Made by a program: the position numbers and the translations under genes. This document shows, in pieces, positions 1-9,391 of a stretch of DNA of 64,000 nt. How positions within the stretch are numbered: position 1 is the first letter of the stretch; each line of letters opens with the position of its first letter. Origin of the DNA: Bog-473 sp963770645 (GTDB lineage Bacteria; Actinomycetota; Acidimicrobiia; Acidimicrobiales; RAAP-2); contig CAVYQL010000003.1 in assembly GCA_963770645.1 (NCBI GenBank), positions 1,116,001 through 1,180,000 on the forward strand, read 5' to 3'. The notes beneath the pieces were generated by a model, which ran no database searches, was not told the origin of the DNA, and saw nothing but the letters and a program-made list of their open reading frames with translations.

Positions 1-90
1 CTCGCGCACCCGGTCCGACGTCGGACGCACCGACCGGGGCAGCTTGGCGGCCAGCCGGCGCCCGCGGCTCCGGCCCCCGATGACCCGCAT
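1..90 (-). CDS. rsmD: 16S rRNA (guanine-N2)-methyltransferase RsmD, N-terminal fragment
   Basis: The reverse strand from an ATG at 90 reads MRVIGGRSRGRRL, then RPTSDRVRE, and runs off the window start after 30 codons. This is the characteristic N-terminus of RsmD, which methylates G966 of 16S rRNA using S-adenosylmethionine. It lies 61 bp downstream of recG on the same strand, the usual actinobacterial order (fakA-like, recG, rsmD). The catalytic domain is outside the window, so only the identity of the N-terminus can be supported. The fragment is short, but the VIGG...RG...RPTSDRVRE pattern is very specific. Confidence 0.88.
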   Translation of the reverse strand, partial: MRVIGGRSRGRRLAAKLPRSVRPTSDRVRE

Positions 91-151
91 CCGCCCACCC
101 TACGGCGGCGGGAGGCGCCGGCCCGGCGGCCGGCCTCGCTGTTGCACCGGC

Positions 152-2308
152 CTAGCTCTTGAAGAGGTACTCCCCCTCGTCCTCGCTCAAGAGCAGCTTG
201 ACCTCGTCGGCCAGGCCGCGGTGCTCATCGAGCTGGGGGTCCTCCGCGACCAGCACGTCGGCGACGCGACGGGCCTCGGCGAGCAGCGCGAGGTCACCGG
301 GGTCGGTCAGCGAGGCCAGGCGCAGGTCGCTCTGCCCCTTCTGGCGCGCCCCGAAGAGCGTGCCCTCACCGCGCACCCGCAGGTCGGCCTCGGCGAGGGC
401 GAATCCGTCGGTCGAGGCCGCCACCGCTTCGAGGCGCTCGTTCCCCTCCTCACCGCCGAGGAGGTAGCACCAGCTCGGCGTGCCGCCACGGCCGACCCGG
501 CCGCGCAGCTGGTGCAGCTGGGCGATGCCGAAGCGGTCCGCGCTCTCGACGATCATCACGGTCGCCTCCGGCACGTCCACGCCGACTTCGATCACGGTGG
601 TGGCGACCAGGACCTCGAGCTCGCCGGCGCGGAACCGGCTCATGACCTCCTCGCGGGCTGCCGGCGCCATCTGCCCGTGCAGGAGCCCGACCCGGAGCCC
701 GGCCAGCTCGCCCGCGGAAAGGCGCTCGTATTCCTCGGTGGCCGACTTGGCCTCCACCCGGAGGGACTCGCCGACGAGCGGGCAGACGACGAAGGACCGG
801 TGACCGGCGGCCGCCTCCTCGTGCACCCTCGTCCAGGCGCGCTCCTCGCCGTGGTGGCCCTCGCCGGGCAGCCACTCGGTCGTGACCGGCACGCGGCCGG
901 GGGGCAGCTCGTCGAGGGTGGTGAGGTCGAGGTCGCCGAAGATCACCATGGCGGCCGTGCGCGGGATCGGCGTCGCCGTCATGACCAGGAGGTCGGGATC
1001 GCCGTCGGCTCCCTTGGCGCGCAACGTCGCCCGCTGCTCCACCCCGAAGCGGTGTTGCTCGTCGATCACGACACAGCCGAGCGAGGCGAAGGTGACCTCC
1101 TCGGTGAGCAACGCGTGCGTGCCCACGACGATGGCGACCTCCCCGCTGGCCAGCCCCTCGTGCACCGCGGTGCGCGCCTTGCCCTTGACCCGGCTGGTCA
1201 ACAGCTCCACCCGGACCTCACCGCCCGCCATGCCTCCGGGGCCCTCGAGATCGCCGAGCAGCGCGCGCACGGCGGAGAAGTGCTGTTCGGCCAGGACCTC
1301 GGTCGGCACCATCAGCGCGCCCTGATACCCGCTCTGCACCGCGCCGAGGAGCGCGGCCAGGGCCACGACGGTCTTGCCCGAACCCACGTCGCCCTGGAGC
1401 AGGCGGTGCATCGGGAACGGGCCCGCCATGTCGGCCACGATGACGGCCAGGGCGCGGCGCTGGGCCGTGGTCAGCTCGTAGGGCAGCGCGGCCAGGAAGC
1501 GCGCCAACAACGTGTCGGACACGCCGCCGGTGACCTCGCGGGGCGACACGTCGTGATGCAGGGCGCGGGCGTTCACCTCGAAGGCGCGCCGCCGGAGCAC
1601 GAGCGCGAGCTGCGTGCGGAACAATTCGTCGAAGACGAGCCGGCGCCGCGCCGCGTCCTTGGCCTCGAAGGACTCGGGCTGGTGGATCGCGGCGAACGCA
1701 TCGGTGCGGCCCCACAGCTCGAGGGAGGCGCGCCATTCGGCGGGGAGCGGGTCGGCGAACTCGCCGGCGCGTTCGAGCGCTTCGGCGACGAGGGAGCCGA
1801 TCTCCCAGCTCGTCAACCCCACCTTGGCCGAGGCGGGGTACACGGGCAGGATGCGCAGCGTGCGCCGCCCGGGTGTCACGCCGGCGACGACGTCGACGAC
1901 CGGGTTGGCCATCTGGCGGCTGCCCCGGTACTCGGTCACCTTCCCGAAGAAGATTGCCTCGGTGCCGGCTTCGAGCTGCTTGACCCGCCAGGGCTGGTTG
2001 AAAAAGACGATCTTGAGCCGGCCGGTCTCGTCGCGCACCACGGCGTCGACTACGGCTCGCCCCGTCCGCGCCCGCCGGGCGTGCACCGACTGCACAGCCG
2101 CGAGCACCGCCGCCTCGTCGCCCACCACGAGGTCGGACACGTCGGCCTGGCGCGTGCGGTCGATGTAGCGCCGCGGGTAGGTCGTCAGCAGATCGAGCAC
2201 GGTCTCGATGCCGAGCTCCGCCAGCATCGCGGTCCGGCGTTCGGACACGCCGTGCAGCCGCGACACCTCGATGGCGCGCAGCGCGCTGAGGGTGCGAGCG
2301 CTACTCAA
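152..2308 (-). CDS. recG: ATP-dependent DNA helicase RecG
   Basis: RecG is a superfamily 2 helicase that remodels stalled replication forks and Holliday junctions. The protein has an N-terminal wedge/OB-fold region, then Walker A GDVGSGKT near residue 306, a DEQH box near 416 (DEQHRFGVEQR), TATPIPRT near 444, and a helicase C domain ending with GRVGRGGTPSWCYLL. At about 718 residues it matches the family. The upstream frame is open to 2362, but the TTG at 2308 overlaps the stop of the preceding gene by 8 bp (TTGAGTAG) and starts directly before the conserved N-terminal helix; a GTG a few codons later is also possible. It is co-transcribed with the fakA-like gene. Confidence 0.95.
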   Translation of the reverse strand: MSSARTLSALRAIEVSRLHGVSERRTAMLAELGIETVLDLLTTYPRRYIDRTRQADVSDLVVGDEAAVLAAVQSVHARRARTGRAVVDAVVRDETGRLKIVFFNQPWRVKQLEAGTEAIFFGKVTEYRGSRQMANPVVDVVAGVTPGRRTLRILPVYPASAKVGLTSWEIGSLVAEALERAGEFADPLPAEWRASLELWGRTDAFAAIHQPESFEAKDAARRRLVFDELFRTQLALVLRRRAFEVNARALHHDVSPREVTGGVSDTLLARFLAALPYELTTAQRRALAVIVADMAGPFPMHRLLQGDVGSGKTVVALAALLGAVQSGYQGALMVPTEVLAEQHFSAVRALLGDLEGPGGMAGGEVRVELLTSRVKGKARTAVHEGLASGEVAIVVGTHALLTEEVTFASLGCVVIDEQHRFGVEQRATLRAKGADGDPDLLVMTATPIPRTAAMVIFGDLDLTTLDELPPGRVPVTTEWLPGEGHHGEERAWTRVHEEAAAGHRSFVVCPLVGESLRVEAKSATEEYERLSAGELAGLRVGLLHGQMAPAAREEVMSRFRAGELEVLVATTVIEVGVDVPEATVMIVESADRFGIAQLHQLRGRVGRGGTPSWCYLLGGEEGNERLEAVAASTDGFALAEADLRVRGEGTLFGARQKGQSDLRLASLTDPGDLALLAEARRVADVLVAEDPQLDEHRGLADEVKLLLSEDEGEYLFKS

Positions 2309-4007
2309 TCCCCAACAGGTATGGGTAGAGAGGCTGGTCCCCCTGATGCACCTCGAGCGCAACGTCGGGGTGCTCCTCGGAGAGCCATTCCTCGATCCGT
2401 CTCGTGTCGGCCTTGCGAGCGCCCTCGCCCTCGATGAGCGTCACCAGCTCGTGGCTGGGCTCGAGCAGGCGGTCGAGGAGGAGGCGCGTGCTCAGGACCA
2501 CGTTGTCGGCGATGGAGACGACGCCGTCGCGCGAGATCCCGATGTAGTCGCCCTCGTGCACCTCGCCGGCGTCGGTGATCGAGTCGCGCACGGCGCGCGT
2601 CACCTCGGCGGGGACCACGCGGGCGGCCGACGTCGCCATCGATTCGCTGTTCGTCACCGCGTTGGCGGCGGGGTCATAGGCCAAGAGGGCGGCAAAACCC
2701 TCGACGATCGAGCCGGTCGCCACGACGCGCACCGTCTTGGCGGTGAGCGAGTCGACCTGCTCGGCCACCGGCTCGATGTTCTTGTTGTTGGGCAGGATCA
2801 CCACCTCGGCCGAGCCGACCGACTCGACGGCCTTCACGAGGTCGGCGGTCGCCGGATTCATCGTCTGGCCCCCGACCACCAGGTGGTGGACGCCGAGTGA
2901 ACGGAAGATCCGCCCGATGCCGTCACCGGACACGACAGCGACCACGCTCGTCGTGGGCGGCGGTCCCGTGCCCTCGATGCTCGGCCCCGCGCCGGGTGCG
3001 CCGACACTCTCGCGCACCCAACGCTCCTCCTCGACCTGCTCGTCGAGGTCGGTCACCCGGATGCGCGACGGCCGTCCGGCGTCCACGCCCGCCTCGACCG
3101 CGGCGCCCACGTCGTTGGTGTGGATGTGGCAGTTCCACAGCCCATCGCCGCCGACCACCACGATGGAGTCACCGATGCCGGCCCACACCTCCTTGAAGGC
3201 CTCGATGGAGTCCTCCGGTGCGGCCAGCATGTACATGACCTCGTAGCGAAGATCGCCGGCCGCGTGCAGCTCGCGGCCTTCGGCACCGCCCGCCCCCGGC
3301 GCAGCCCCGAAGCCCATGTGGCCGTTGAGCGCACCGAGGTCGGGGGCGGCCACGCCGGAGGGCTCGGGCAAGGGCCGCCCGTCGAGCACGAGCAAGAACG
3401 CATCGAGCAGGAGGAGGAACCCCGAGCCACCGGCATCGACGACGCCCGCCTGGGCGAGGACGGGCAGCATCTCGGGGGTGTGTGCCAGCGCGTCGGCGGC
3501 CTCGCCCCGCGCCCCCTCCACGACGCCCACGAGGCCTGACCCCCCGGCTGCCTCGGCTGCCTCGGCCCCCTCGGCCGCAGCGGTCGCGACGGTGAGGATC
3601 GTCCCCTCGACCGGGCGCACCACGGCGCGCCGGGCCAGCTCGGCGGCGTGCGTCATGGCGTCGACCAGCAGCTCGGGACTCACGCCGGCCTCGCCGGCGC
3701 CGCCCATGCGCTCGCTCATGCCCCGCAGGAGCTGGGAGAGGATCACGCCGGAATTGCCGCGGGCGCCCATCAGGGACCCGTGCCCGATGGCCTTGCACAC
3801 CTCGGCCAGGCCCGCCCCGGGGTCGACGCCGTCGAGCTCGCTCACGACGGCCTCGAGCGTGAGGGCCATGTTCGTCCCGGTGTCCCCGTCGGGCACCGGG
3901 TAGACGTTCAGCCGGTTGATGTCGCTCTGGTGCAGCCGGAGAGCGTCGCGGTACCCCCCCATGACGGCGCGCAAGTCGTCGGCGCCGATGGTCGCCGGGG
4001 CGGTCAT
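2301..4007 (-). CDS. DAK2/DegV-type fatty-acid kinase-like protein (FakA/YloV family)
   Basis: The N-terminal DhaL-like domain carries the nucleotide and Mg-binding motif NVYPVPDGDTGTN at residues 34-46 and a MGARGNSGVILSQ motif near 75-90. The C-terminal half, from about 290, resembles the FakA middle/C-terminal region, with INPSTADLV-like (MNPATADLV) and ILPNNKNI motifs. The family phosphorylates fatty acids bound to FakB/DegV proteins in Firmicutes; in actinobacteria the substrate is less clear. The 568-residue length fits. I chose the ATG at 4007, next to the conserved N-terminus, although the frame is open upstream. It overlaps recG by 8 bp and is divergent from rpmB with only 81 bp between the starts. 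Confidence 0.88.
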   Translation of the reverse strand: MTAPATIGADDLRAVMGGYRDALRLHQSDINRLNVYPVPDGDTGTNMALTLEAVVSELDGVDPGAGLAEVCKAIGHGSLMGARGNSGVILSQLLRGMSERMGGAGEAGVSPELLVDAMTHAAELARRAVVRPVEGTILTVATAAAEGAEAAEAAGGSGLVGVVEGARGEAADALAHTPEMLPVLAQAGVVDAGGSGFLLLLDAFLLVLDGRPLPEPSGVAAPDLGALNGHMGFGAAPGAGGAEGRELHAAGDLRYEVMYMLAAPEDSIEAFKEVWAGIGDSIVVVGGDGLWNCHIHTNDVGAAVEAGVDAGRPSRIRVTDLDEQVEEERWVRESVGAPGAGPSIEGTGPPPTTSVVAVVSGDGIGRIFRSLGVHHLVVGGQTMNPATADLVKAVESVGSAEVVILPNNKNIEPVAEQVDSLTAKTVRVVATGSIVEGFAALLAYDPAANAVTNSESMATSAARVVPAEVTRAVRDSITDAGEVHEGDYIGISRDGVVSIADNVVLSTRLLLDRLLEPSHELVTLIEGEGARKADTRRIEEWLSEEHPDVALEVHQGDQPLYPYLLGIE

Positions 4008-4088
4008 GGCTGGTGATGCTAACCTTTGGGCTGTTCGTGAAGGCCTGCGTGGTCCTCGACCGCGGCCTCCCCCAGGAAGGTTCACCCC

Positions 4089-4307
4089 ATGGCATCTGTG
4101 TGCGACATCTGCGGCAAGAAGCCCTCGTTCGGCATGAACGTGAGCCACTCGCACCGGCGCACCAAGCGGCGGTGGAACCCCAACATCCAGCGGGTGCGGG
4201 CCCTCGTCGACGGGGCGCCCAAACGCCTGCACGTGTGCACCTCATGCATCCGGGCCGGCAAGGTCACCAAGCCGCTGCGCCGGACCCACGAGGCTGCCGC
4301 CGGCTGA
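4089..4307 (+). CDS. rpmB: 50S ribosomal protein L28
   Basis: A 72-residue protein opening MASVCDICGKKPSFG and containing VSHSHRRTKRRWNPNIQ, a signature of bL28. Cysteines C5, C8, C50 and C53 form two CxxC pairs, so this is the zinc-binding (C+) form rather than the C-minus paralogue induced on zinc starvation. A good Shine-Dalgarno, aggaagg, sits at 4074-4080, 8 nt before the ATG. It is divergent from the fakA-like/recG operon, the standard arrangement in many Gram-positive genomes. Confidence 0.97.
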   Translation: MASVCDICGKKPSFGMNVSHSHRRTKRRWNPNIQRVRALVDGAPKRLHVCTSCIRAGKVTKPLRRTHEAAAG

Positions 4308-4327
4308 GAGGCCGGCATCGCAGGCCG

Positions 4328-4951
4328 CTAGGCCGTCGCGTCAGGACCGACGTTCGCCACTCCCGCCTCGACCGCCTCGGCCGTCTCGACGACCGGTAGC
4401 GGCAGGTCGACCCAGGCTCCGTTCTGCCAAACTCGCCGCGCCGTCCAGGTCGTGCCGTCCCAGTAGCTCTGCTCGCCCGCACCCAGGGCACCCGAGCGGT
4501 ACCAACCAGCAGGCTGGCCCTCGAGTGGGACTGGCGGCGGCGGTGCGAAGGCACCCGGTGCCCCGCCCATAGGGCCTAGTCCGGACGGCCCAAAGGTCCC
4601 CGATCCGGGTCCACGCCGACCAGGCCCGAACCGGTTCACCTGCAGGGCCGGCCAGTCGGAGAACGCAAAGGCGATGAAGAAGCCCCACTGCACGATGAAC
4701 GCGGCGAAGTAGATCACGATCACGATCAGGTCGGCGCCGAAGAGCTTGCCGAGCGTCGGCTGTCCCGTATTGACAACCACGTTGATGACGATGATGGACA
4801 GCAGCCAGGCGACGATGACCGGCACGAACTGCGTCAGGATCCACCAGCCTGAGTAGCCCGCCTTCGACACGATCGTGACGGCGGCGACGATCGAGACGAT
4901 GGACACGGCGAGCCCGATGACAAAGATCAAAACCTCGATCACCAACGCCAT
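4328..4951 (-). CDS. Membrane protein with C-terminal DUF2510 domain
   Basis: A 207-residue protein with three hydrophobic segments (about 3-28, 38-60 and 74-97), a Pro/Gly-rich linker (105-145) and a DUF2510 motif at about 147-172 (PAGWY ... SYWDGTTWT). DUF2510 is a short actinobacterial domain of unknown function, often at the end of membrane proteins. The N-terminal part resembles small integral membrane domains, but I cannot assign a function. Its stop lies 20 bp from the convergent rpmB stop. A second DUF2510 protein is present at 20087-20755 with the opposite domain order. Confidence 0.85.
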   Translation of the reverse strand: MALVIEVLIFVIGLAVSIVSIVAAVTIVSKAGYSGWWILTQFVPVIVAWLLSIIVINVVVNTGQPTLGKLFGADLIVIVIYFAAFIVQWGFFIAFAFSDWPALQVNRFGPGRRGPGSGTFGPSGLGPMGGAPGAFAPPPPVPLEGQPAGWYRSGALGAGEQSYWDGTTWTARRVWQNGAWVDLPLPVVETAEAVEAGVANVGPDATA

Positions 4952-5080
4952 GCGACTACCTCCCTCAGCCGAACCGCCCTTTTGTTCCGGCCCGTAGCCA
5001 CGGTATTGATGGACGCTCAGCTCAGACAGAGCCGAAACTCACTTCGAGCCCCTCTGCCAATGCTTGTTGATGGCGAATTG

Positions 5081-5140
5081 CGAATGCGCGTGCGAATGCG
5101 CGTGCGAATGCGCGTGCGAATGCGCGTGCGAATGCGCGTG
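5081..5140. repeat. Five exact tandem copies of a 12-bp unit
   Basis: The unit cgaatgcgcgtg is repeated five times without a mismatch, with a partial copy before (5075-5080). The array ends 5 bp from the thiL stop codon (5146) and lies in the 194-bp gap between thiL and the DUF2510 gene. It is a multiple of three, so it encodes an Arg-Ala-Phe-Ala pattern in one reverse frame, but no real gene was recognised there. Confidence 0.95.
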
Positions 5141-5145
5141 CGCGG

Positions 5146-6108
5146 CTACCCGAGGGTGTGCTGCCAGCCCAGCCGAGCCAGGGGCTCGTTGCCCAGGGTG
5201 CGCCGTTCGGCATCACCGACCACGGCGCCGATGTCCAGAGGCGCGCGCAGGCGGGCCAGGTCGAATGCTGTCCGAATCTCTTCGGCCTGTGTCCGCGACG
5301 CGGCGATGACCAACTCGTAGTCCTCCCCTCCCGCGAGTGCCTCGTCGAGGGTCGCACCACCGGCCACCGGCACATCCGAGAGTTCGAAGCCCACCCCCGA
5401 CGCATCGGCCAGCCGGTGCAGGTCGAGCGCCAGCCCGTCGGAGACGTCGATCATGGCGTGCGCGCCGCACTCGCGCGCAACAGCCCCCTCGCGCAACCGG
5501 GCCACCGGCCGCCGGTACGACCACTCGTCGTCGGCCCCATCGACACCGGCCCGCAGCTCGCGGAGCCCCGCCGCCGATCCCCCGCAGGGCCCGGTGACGA
5601 GCAGGACGTCGCCGGGCGTGGCCCCCGAGCGCGACACCGGAGGCGGCCCGCCCTTCTCCACCGCACCCAGCACGGTCACCGCGACGACCAGCTCAGCCGC
5701 CCCGGACACGTCGCCACCGACCACGGCGCAGCGGGTCGCCACCGAAGCCTCGGCCACCCCCTGCATCACGCCGAGCGCCAGCGCTCCCTCGCCCGTGCCG
5801 GCGGGCACGCACAGCGCGATGAGTGCACCAAAAGGCGCGGCCCCCATGGCGGCCAGGTCGCTCAGGGCCTGCATGAGCGCCTTCCACCCCACGTCAGCCG
5901 GTTGGCACAGCGAGAGATCGACGTGGACGCCGTCGACGACGCTGTCCACGGAGACGACCAGGGATCCCCCGTCCGGCGTGGGAAGGACCCCGGCGTCGTC
6001 GCGCAAGCCGAACGACTCGATCCCGTCCCCGAGGATGCCCCGAATAGACTGCAATAGCTCGTCTTCCGAGGCGAGCGGTGGTGTGTGCGCAGGTTTGGGG
6101 GATCCCAC
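5146..6108 (-). CDS. thiL: Thiamine-monophosphate kinase
   Basis: ThiL phosphorylates thiamine monophosphate to thiamine pyrophosphate using ATP. The 320-residue protein shows the AIR-synthase-like fold motifs: RDDAGVL near 36 (metal-binding Asp), SVDSVVDGVHV near 52, SDLAAMGA near 84, VVGGDVSGA near 128 and the C-terminal IDVSDGLALDL near 219, followed by AGGEDYEL. The ATG at 6108 fits the N-terminus (family proteins start about 20 residues before the E-D-x-L helix). It is divergent from PEPCK with 62 bp between the starts. No riboswitch was seen. Confidence 0.95.
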   Translation of the reverse strand: MGSPKPAHTPPLASEDELLQSIRGILGDGIESFGLRDDAGVLPTPDGGSLVVSVDSVVDGVHVDLSLCQPADVGWKALMQALSDLAAMGAAPFGALIALCVPAGTGEGALALGVMQGVAEASVATRCAVVGGDVSGAAELVVAVTVLGAVEKGGPPPVSRSGATPGDVLLVTGPCGGSAAGLRELRAGVDGADDEWSYRRPVARLREGAVARECGAHAMIDVSDGLALDLHRLADASGVGFELSDVPVAGGATLDEALAGGEDYELVIAASRTQAEEIRTAFDLARLRAPLDIGAVVGDAERRTLGNEPLARLGWQHTLG

Positions 6109-6170
6109 TGCACATGCCTAGCATTGGACCCCACCGAAACCGGTCGGACGAAGGAGCAGATCCCCCCGAT

Positions 6171-7964
6171 ATGGCGCCTACCAAGCACGTGAAACTTCTG
6201 GCCTGGGTCGACGAGGTTGCAAGGCTGACCACGCCCGACCGGATCGAATGGTGCGACGGCTCCGCCGACGAGTACGACCGGCTCTGCCAGGAGCTCGTCG
6301 ACGCCGGCACGTTCACCCGCCTGAGCGACGCCAAGCGGCCCGACAGCTACTGGGCGCACTCGGACCCCGGCGACGTGGCCCGGGTCGAGGACCGGACGTT
6401 CATCTGCTCCGAAAAGGAGATCGACGCCGGCCCGACCAACAACTGGCGAGATCCCGCCGAGATGCGCTCGCACCTCGACGGCCTCTTCGAGGGCGCCATG
6501 AAGGGCCGCACGATGTACGTCGTCCCCTTCTCGATGGGCCCACTCGGCTCGGACATCGCGCACATCGGCGTGCAGCTCACCGACTCGGCCTACGTCGCGG
6601 TGTCGATGCGCATCATGACCCGCATGGGCGCCGGCGCGCTCGAGGTGCTCGGTGACGACGGCGAGTTCGTTCCCTGTCTGCACTCGGTGGGCGCGCCGCT
6701 CGAAGCGGGCCAGCAGGACGTCGCCTGGCCGTGCAACGCGGAGAACAAGTACATCGTCCACTTCCCCGAGACGCGCGAGATCGTCTCCTACGGCTCGGGC
6801 TACGGCGGCAACGCCCTCCTCGGCAAGAAGTGCTTCGCGCTGCGCATCGCCTCGGTCATGGCCCGCGACGCCGGCTGGATGGCCGAGCACATGCTCATCT
6901 TGAAGCTCACCTCCCCCGAGGGCGAGACCCGCTACATCGCAGGCGCCTTCCCCTCGGCGTGCGGCAAGACCAACCTCGCCATGCTCATCCCGACCATCGA
7001 CGGCTGGAAGGTCGAGACGGTCGGTGACGACATCTGCTGGATGAAGTTCGGTGCCGACGGCCGCCTCTACGCCATCAACCCCGAGGCCGGCTTCTTCGGC
7101 GTGGCGCCAGGCACCAACACGCACACCAACCCCAACGCCATCCTCACCCTCGACGGCAACTGCATCTTCACCAACACCGCGCTGACCGACGACGGTGACA
7201 TCTGGTGGGAGGGCATGACCGACACGCCGCCGGCCCACCTGATCGACTGGAAGGGCAACGACTGGACGCCCGAATCGGGCACGACCGCCGCGCATCCCAA
7301 CGCCCGCTTCACCGCGCCGGCCGCCCAGGACCCCGCCATCGCGCCCGAGTGGGAGGACCCCACGGGCGTGCCGATCAGCGCCATCCTCTTCGGCGGCCGC
7401 CGCGCCGGCGTCGTCCCGCTCGTCTTCCAGTCGCACGACTGGGAGCACGGCGTGTTCCTCGGTTCCATCATGGCGTCGGAAACCACGGCGGCCGCCGCCG
7501 GCGCGGTGGGCAACCTGCGGCGTGACCCCTTCGCCATGCTGCCGTTCTGCGGCTACAACATGGCCGACTACTTCGCGCACTGGCTCGACATCGGCGCGGA
7601 AGCGCCCGACCGCGATGCCCTGCCCAAGATCTTCTACGTCAACTGGTTCCGCAAGGACAGCGACGGCAAATTCCTCTGGCCCGGCTACGGCGAGAACTCA
7701 CGCGTGCTCGAGTGGATCTTCAACCGCGTGACCGAGAAGGCACCGGCCACCGACACCCCGATCGGCTGCGTGCCGACGGTCGACGCCATCGACACGGACG
7801 GCATCGACGTGGCTCCCGAGGCCATGGAGGAGCTGTTGCGCATCGACGTGGACGGGTGGCGCGCCGAGGTCCCGCTCATCCGGGAGTACTACGCGCAGTT
7901 CGGCGACCGGCTGCCCAAGGCCCTCGCCGACCAGGCGGACCTGCTCGAGCAGCGCCTGGGCTGA
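6171..7964 (+). CDS. pckG: Phosphoenolpyruvate carboxykinase (GTP)
   Basis: Interconverts oxaloacetate and GTP with phosphoenolpyruvate, CO2 and GDP, the first committed step of gluconeogenesis. The 597-residue protein has the P-loop with the active-site cysteine (FPSACGKTNLAML, about 260-272), FFGVAPGTN near 308, the guanine-binding region NWFRKD near 490 and YGENSRVLEW near 505. The ATG at 6171 is preceded by aaggag at 6151-6156; an upstream in-frame ATG at 6078 would add 31 non-conserved residues overlapping thiL, so I rejected it. GTP rather than ATP dependence is typical of actinobacteria. Confidence 0.97.
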   Translation: MAPTKHVKLLAWVDEVARLTTPDRIEWCDGSADEYDRLCQELVDAGTFTRLSDAKRPDSYWAHSDPGDVARVEDRTFICSEKEIDAGPTNNWRDPAEMRSHLDGLFEGAMKGRTMYVVPFSMGPLGSDIAHIGVQLTDSAYVAVSMRIMTRMGAGALEVLGDDGEFVPCLHSVGAPLEAGQQDVAWPCNAENKYIVHFPETREIVSYGSGYGGNALLGKKCFALRIASVMARDAGWMAEHMLILKLTSPEGETRYIAGAFPSACGKTNLAMLIPTIDGWKVETVGDDICWMKFGADGRLYAINPEAGFFGVAPGTNTHTNPNAILTLDGNCIFTNTALTDDGDIWWEGMTDTPPAHLIDWKGNDWTPESGTTAAHPNARFTAPAAQDPAIAPEWEDPTGVPISAILFGGRRAGVVPLVFQSHDWEHGVFLGSIMASETTAAAAGAVGNLRRDPFAMLPFCGYNMADYFAHWLDIGAEAPDRDALPKIFYVNWFRKDSDGKFLWPGYGENSRVLEWIFNRVTEKAPATDTPIGCVPTVDAIDTDGIDVAPEAMEELLRIDVDGWRAEVPLIREYYAQFGDRLPKALADQADLLEQRLG

Positions 7965-7987
7965 GTTCGCGACCGAGCCACTGACCC

Positions 7988-9370
7988 TCAGCCCCCGGGG
8001 CTGCCCGCTCCCCCCATCTCGTTGCCGAGGTCGCGCACGTTGCGCCGCACGACGCGGGTCGCCTGGGTGGCTCGCCGCCCCGACACGTAGGAGAGGCCGC
8101 CGAGCGCGGCCAGTACACCCATGGTGGCGTCTCCCTGGGGCAGCGAGAAGGCGATGATCACGGGGATCAACGAACCCACCACCCACACCAGCTGCTGGCG
8201 CATGCCGAAGCGCGCAAACGCGCGGCCCTGGGCCGAGAGTGGGATGTAGCGCTGGGTCATGGCGTCGAAGGACGGCTGGGCCACCGCACCGCATAGGCCG
8301 ACCATGAAGGCCAGGACGACCTGGGCGAACAGCGTGCCCCAGACCGCGCAGCCGATCGCCGTGACCGCGATCACCCACAGCGACGAGAGCAGCAGCTGTT
8401 GTTCGCTCAAGTGTTTGCGCAGTCTCCCGACCAGGACCAGGCCCACGATGGCGCCGGCGCCCGTCCCGGCCAGCACCAGCCCGTACCAGTAGAGACCGAC
8501 GCCGTGCATGCGCCGCAGCCCGAAGGCGAGCATGAACGTCATGAACCCGGTCAGGCCGCGCACGATGCACATGGCGCTCAGTCCGAGCATGACCTCGGGG
8601 TTGGCGATCGGCTGCAGCTTCAGCAGATCCTGCTCGCGGGCCATCGCCTCGCCGGCCTGCCCGTACTCGCGCACACGTGTGGACTCGTCGGTCCACGACG
8701 TCTCCGCCGCGTTGCCCGAGAACACCGGCAAACGGATGCCCGCGACGATGGCGCCCACGAAGATCAACGTGGCGAAGACGAGGACGGCCGGCGAGCCGGC
8801 GAGCTTGTAGAGGATGACGGCCGGAATCGAGACGATGAAGCCGGCCACGGTGCCGAGCAAGGTGAGACGCGCGTTGAGCGTCGCGTAGCCGGCCTGCTCA
8901 CCCTCCCCGCCGGGGCCGGTCAATTCGGCCATCTCGGGGACGAGCGCGCCCTTGGTGACGAGGTAGAGCTTCTGACAGACGAGGATCAAGAAGGCGAGCG
9001 GGAAGAGCAGCAGGCTGTGGAGGTGCGTCGCCATGAGCGGGCAGAGCACCGCCTGTCCGATGGCCGATGCCACCACCATGAGCCGGCGCGCGCCGCGGCT
9101 GCGGTCGATGAGCGGCCCGAGCAACGGCGAGACGATGGCGAACGGGGCGATCGTAAAGAGCAGGTACAGCAAGACCTTGTGGTCGGCGGCCGTCGGCGAG
9201 ATGGAGAAGAAGAGCGAACCGGCCAGTGAGATCGTGACCACGGTGCCACCGCCGAGCATGGCGCACTGCACCAAGGAGAGCCGCCCGATCGGGTTTGACT
9301 GGTCGAACAGATCCCGCTGGGCCTGCCTGGCCATGTCCTTGAACTGCTCGATCTTGGGGGACTTCGCCAC
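7988..9370 (-). CDS. Major facilitator superfamily transporter
   Basis: A protein of about 460 residues with roughly 11-12 hydrophobic segments. PLLGPLIDRSRGARR after TM2-3 is the MFS loop 2-3 motif, and GLVLVGRLRKH is the equivalent loop in the second half. The cytosolic N-terminus is amphipathic (IEQFKDMARQAQRDLFDQ). The substrate cannot be told. The frame is open to 9445, but the GTG at 9370 avoids overlap with the divergent small gene at 9392; the true start is uncertain. Its 3' end converges on PEPCK with 23 bp between. Confidence 0.85.
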   Translation of the reverse strand: MAKSPKIEQFKDMARQAQRDLFDQSNPIGRLSLVQCAMLGGGTVVTISLAGSLFFSISPTAADHKVLLYLLFTIAPFAIVSPLLGPLIDRSRGARRLMVVASAIGQAVLCPLMATHLHSLLLFPLAFLILVCQKLYLVTKGALVPEMAELTGPGGEGEQAGYATLNARLTLLGTVAGFIVSIPAVILYKLAGSPAVLVFATLIFVGAIVAGIRLPVFSGNAAETSWTDESTRVREYGQAGEAMAREQDLLKLQPIANPEVMLGLSAMCIVRGLTGFMTFMLAFGLRRMHGVGLYWYGLVLAGTGAGAIVGLVLVGRLRKHLSEQQLLLSSLWVIAVTAIGCAVWGTLFAQVVLAFMVGLCGAVAQPSFDAMTQRYIPLSAQGRAFARFGMRQQLVWVVGSLIPVIIAFSLPQGDATMGVLAALGGLSYVSGRRATQATRVVRRNVRDLGNEMGGAGSPGG

Positions 9371-9391
9371 CAAGCCAATGTACGGTGTGCC

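Noticed and set aside
44..2437. A long forward reading frame of 797 codons opposite recG
   Set aside because: High GC content opens the antisense frame. The reverse strand carries clear RecG motifs and the forward product is Arg/Gly/Pro/Ala-rich with no recognisable family.
5022..5405. A protein with an Arg-Ala-Phe-Ala repeat
   Set aside because: The repeat comes from the 12-bp array, and the rest of the frame is an antisense-like shadow of thiL.
5862..7580. A 572-codon reverse reading frame opposite PEPCK and thiL
   Set aside because: Antisense shadow of PEPCK; its product has low-complexity composition and the forward strand has full PEPCK conservation.
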